Part shown: piece by piece, positions 34,989 through 35,516 of the stretch
How positions within the stretch are numbered: the stretch's first letter is position 1
How the letters are laid out: the number at the start of each line of letters is the position of its first letter
Source: a virus
Virus record (IMG/VR): IMGVR_UViG_3300037504_000227
Coordinates: 75,201-110,716 of that record
Length of the DNA stretch: 35,516 bases
Reading direction: 5' to 3' (one strand)
Notes under the pieces: model-generated
Database searches by the model: none
What the model was told of the DNA's origin: nothing
The model's input: the letters and a program-made list of their open reading frames with translations, nothing else
Made by a program: the position numbers and the translations under genes

Positions 34989-35249
34989 TTAGTAGCTCGC
35001 CGCGTCGGCTAGGTCCGCGCACTCATCCAGAACGCGGTTCGCCTCGTCAACCATTTCTCTAAGCCACGGAGTGGCACGCATGGCGTCAATCGCGCCACGT
35101 AGTTCTGCGGCTTGGTCGCGCAACTCTGCCATCTCCTTCCACTCGCTCTCGTCGCAGGGCAAGAGATGTTTGCAGTCGCGCTCGACACACTCTAAATAAT
35201 ACGATGCGTCTTCGATTCCGCCATCAATCCTGAGAATTTCTTCGTGCAT
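34989..35249 (-). CDS. hypothetical helical protein (86 aa)
   Basis: ATG 35249 has GGAGG 6 bases upstream. The 86-residue product is helical and acidic (EDASYYLECVERDCKHLLPCDESEWKEMAELRDQAAELRGAIDAMRA), with three cysteines (C21, C26, C32) near a leucine-rich helix, so a coiled-coil protein with a metal-binding or disulfide element is possible. No family recognised. Confidence 0.6.
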   Translation of the reverse strand: MHEEILRIDGGIEDASYYLECVERDCKHLLPCDESEWKEMAELRDQAAELRGAIDAMRATPWLREMVDEANRVLDECADLADAASY

Positions 35250-35262
35250 GATTTACCTCCAT

Positions 35263-35514
35263 TTACTCGCCTGTGTTTATACACTTCTTTACGCTACGCA
35301 GAATGCATTCCCCACGCCCGCTAACCATCTCAGCATCCCCCGTTTCAAAGCAAGACACCAACGCCTGAGTGTGCTCCTTCAATTCGTTATACAACAAAAC
35401 CAACTGATCGTGCCTGCTCATCTGGCTGTCGCTTGCGTACACAGGGATGGGGATAGCAAGCACAACATCCTTGTTCAGCGGATCTGGGACATGCTTGTAT
35501 TCAGGCATCATCAA
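35263..35514 (-). CDS. hypothetical protein, 5' end at or beyond window edge
   Basis: The ORF runs to the edge of the window. Possible starts are the ATGs at 35511 and 35508, a TTG at 35514, or one beyond the window. The product has MMPEYKHVPDPLNKDVVLAIPIPVY, a proline-rich N-terminus, then a helical region (HDQLVLLYNELKEHTQALVSCFETGD). No family match. The stop lies just ahead of the ribosome binding site of the next leftward gene. Confidence 0.5.
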   Translation of the reverse strand: MMMPEYKHVPDPLNKDVVLAIPIPVYASDSQMSRHDQLVLLYNELKEHTQALVSCFETGDAEMVSGRGECILRSVKKCINTGE

Positions 35515-35516
35515 CC

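Noticed and set aside
1-35516. CRISPR array, insertion sequence or integrase/attachment site
   Set aside because: No regularly spaced direct repeats, no transposase motif and no integrase-like protein were seen. The TTAACTTTAA copies are irregularly spaced and too short for CRISPR repeats.

Overview
This window looks like part of the genome of a tailed double-stranded DNA phage (Caudoviricetes), probably with a sizeable genome, or a prophage of one. The reasons are terminase small and large subunits, a portal fused to a MuF-type domain, a 21-member tRNA array, phage-style nucleotide metabolism and methyltransferase genes, and tightly packed short ORFs that overlap by 1-11 bases and mostly carry GGAGG-type ribosome binding sites. 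Base composition is near 50 % GC. The host cannot be named from the sequence. A B12-dependent ribonucleotide reductase and three promoters that fit leaderless transcripts point to a bacterium that can use both.

Layout. 1-4040 (+): C-terminal end of a GNAT/Mom-like DNA-modification protein, then a dense tRNA array (Ser, His, Leu x3, Tyr, Lys x2, Phe, Arg x3, Glu, Gly, Met, Ser, Cys, Thr x3, Val). Interspersed are small genes, a VRR-type nuclease, a Dam-like methylase and three folded RNAs that are not normal tRNAs. 4057-5151 (+): HNH endonuclease, a secreted protein and a small hypothetical protein. 5114-11250 (-): nucleotide and DNA metabolism (dUTPase, class II ribonucleotide reductase, metallophosphoesterase, 5'(3')-nucleotidase, cytosine-C5 methyltransferase). 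11297-17228 (-): packaging block, transcribed TerS > TerL > small membrane protein > portal (with a homing intein and a MuF-like C-terminus) > nested 47-residue membrane protein. A divergent promoter pair at 17236-17321 separates it from the rightward operon.

17329-27145 (+): HNH protein, putative nuclease, ribbon-helix-helix regulator, RecA-like recombinase, a very large multidomain glycosidase/peptidase-like protein, then a membrane-rich group with a DUF2227-like protein, an FtsK/HerA-type ATPase and a PH-domain membrane protein. It ends at a bidirectional terminator (27149-27168) facing a leftward block. 27190-35516 (-): sliding clamp, small membrane and Cys-rich proteins, a pol-beta-type nucleotidyltransferase, a duplicated two-gene module, a pyrimidine-dimer glycosylase, a papain-like fold protein and many small unknown genes.

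How it fits together: the reductase, dUTPase and nucleotidase manage dNTP pools. RecA, clamp, nucleases and UV glycosylase serve replication and repair. Dam, C5-MTase and the Mom-like protein suggest layered protection of phage DNA from restriction. The tRNA set supports translation. Major capsid and tail genes are not visible in the window. The most notable unexplained signals are a 10-bp motif, TTAACTTTAA, present nine times across both coding and intergenic DNA (one copy inside the start of the RHH regulator gene), the leaderless-type promoters, the odd tRNAs and tRNA-like RNAs, and the lysin-like giant protein.
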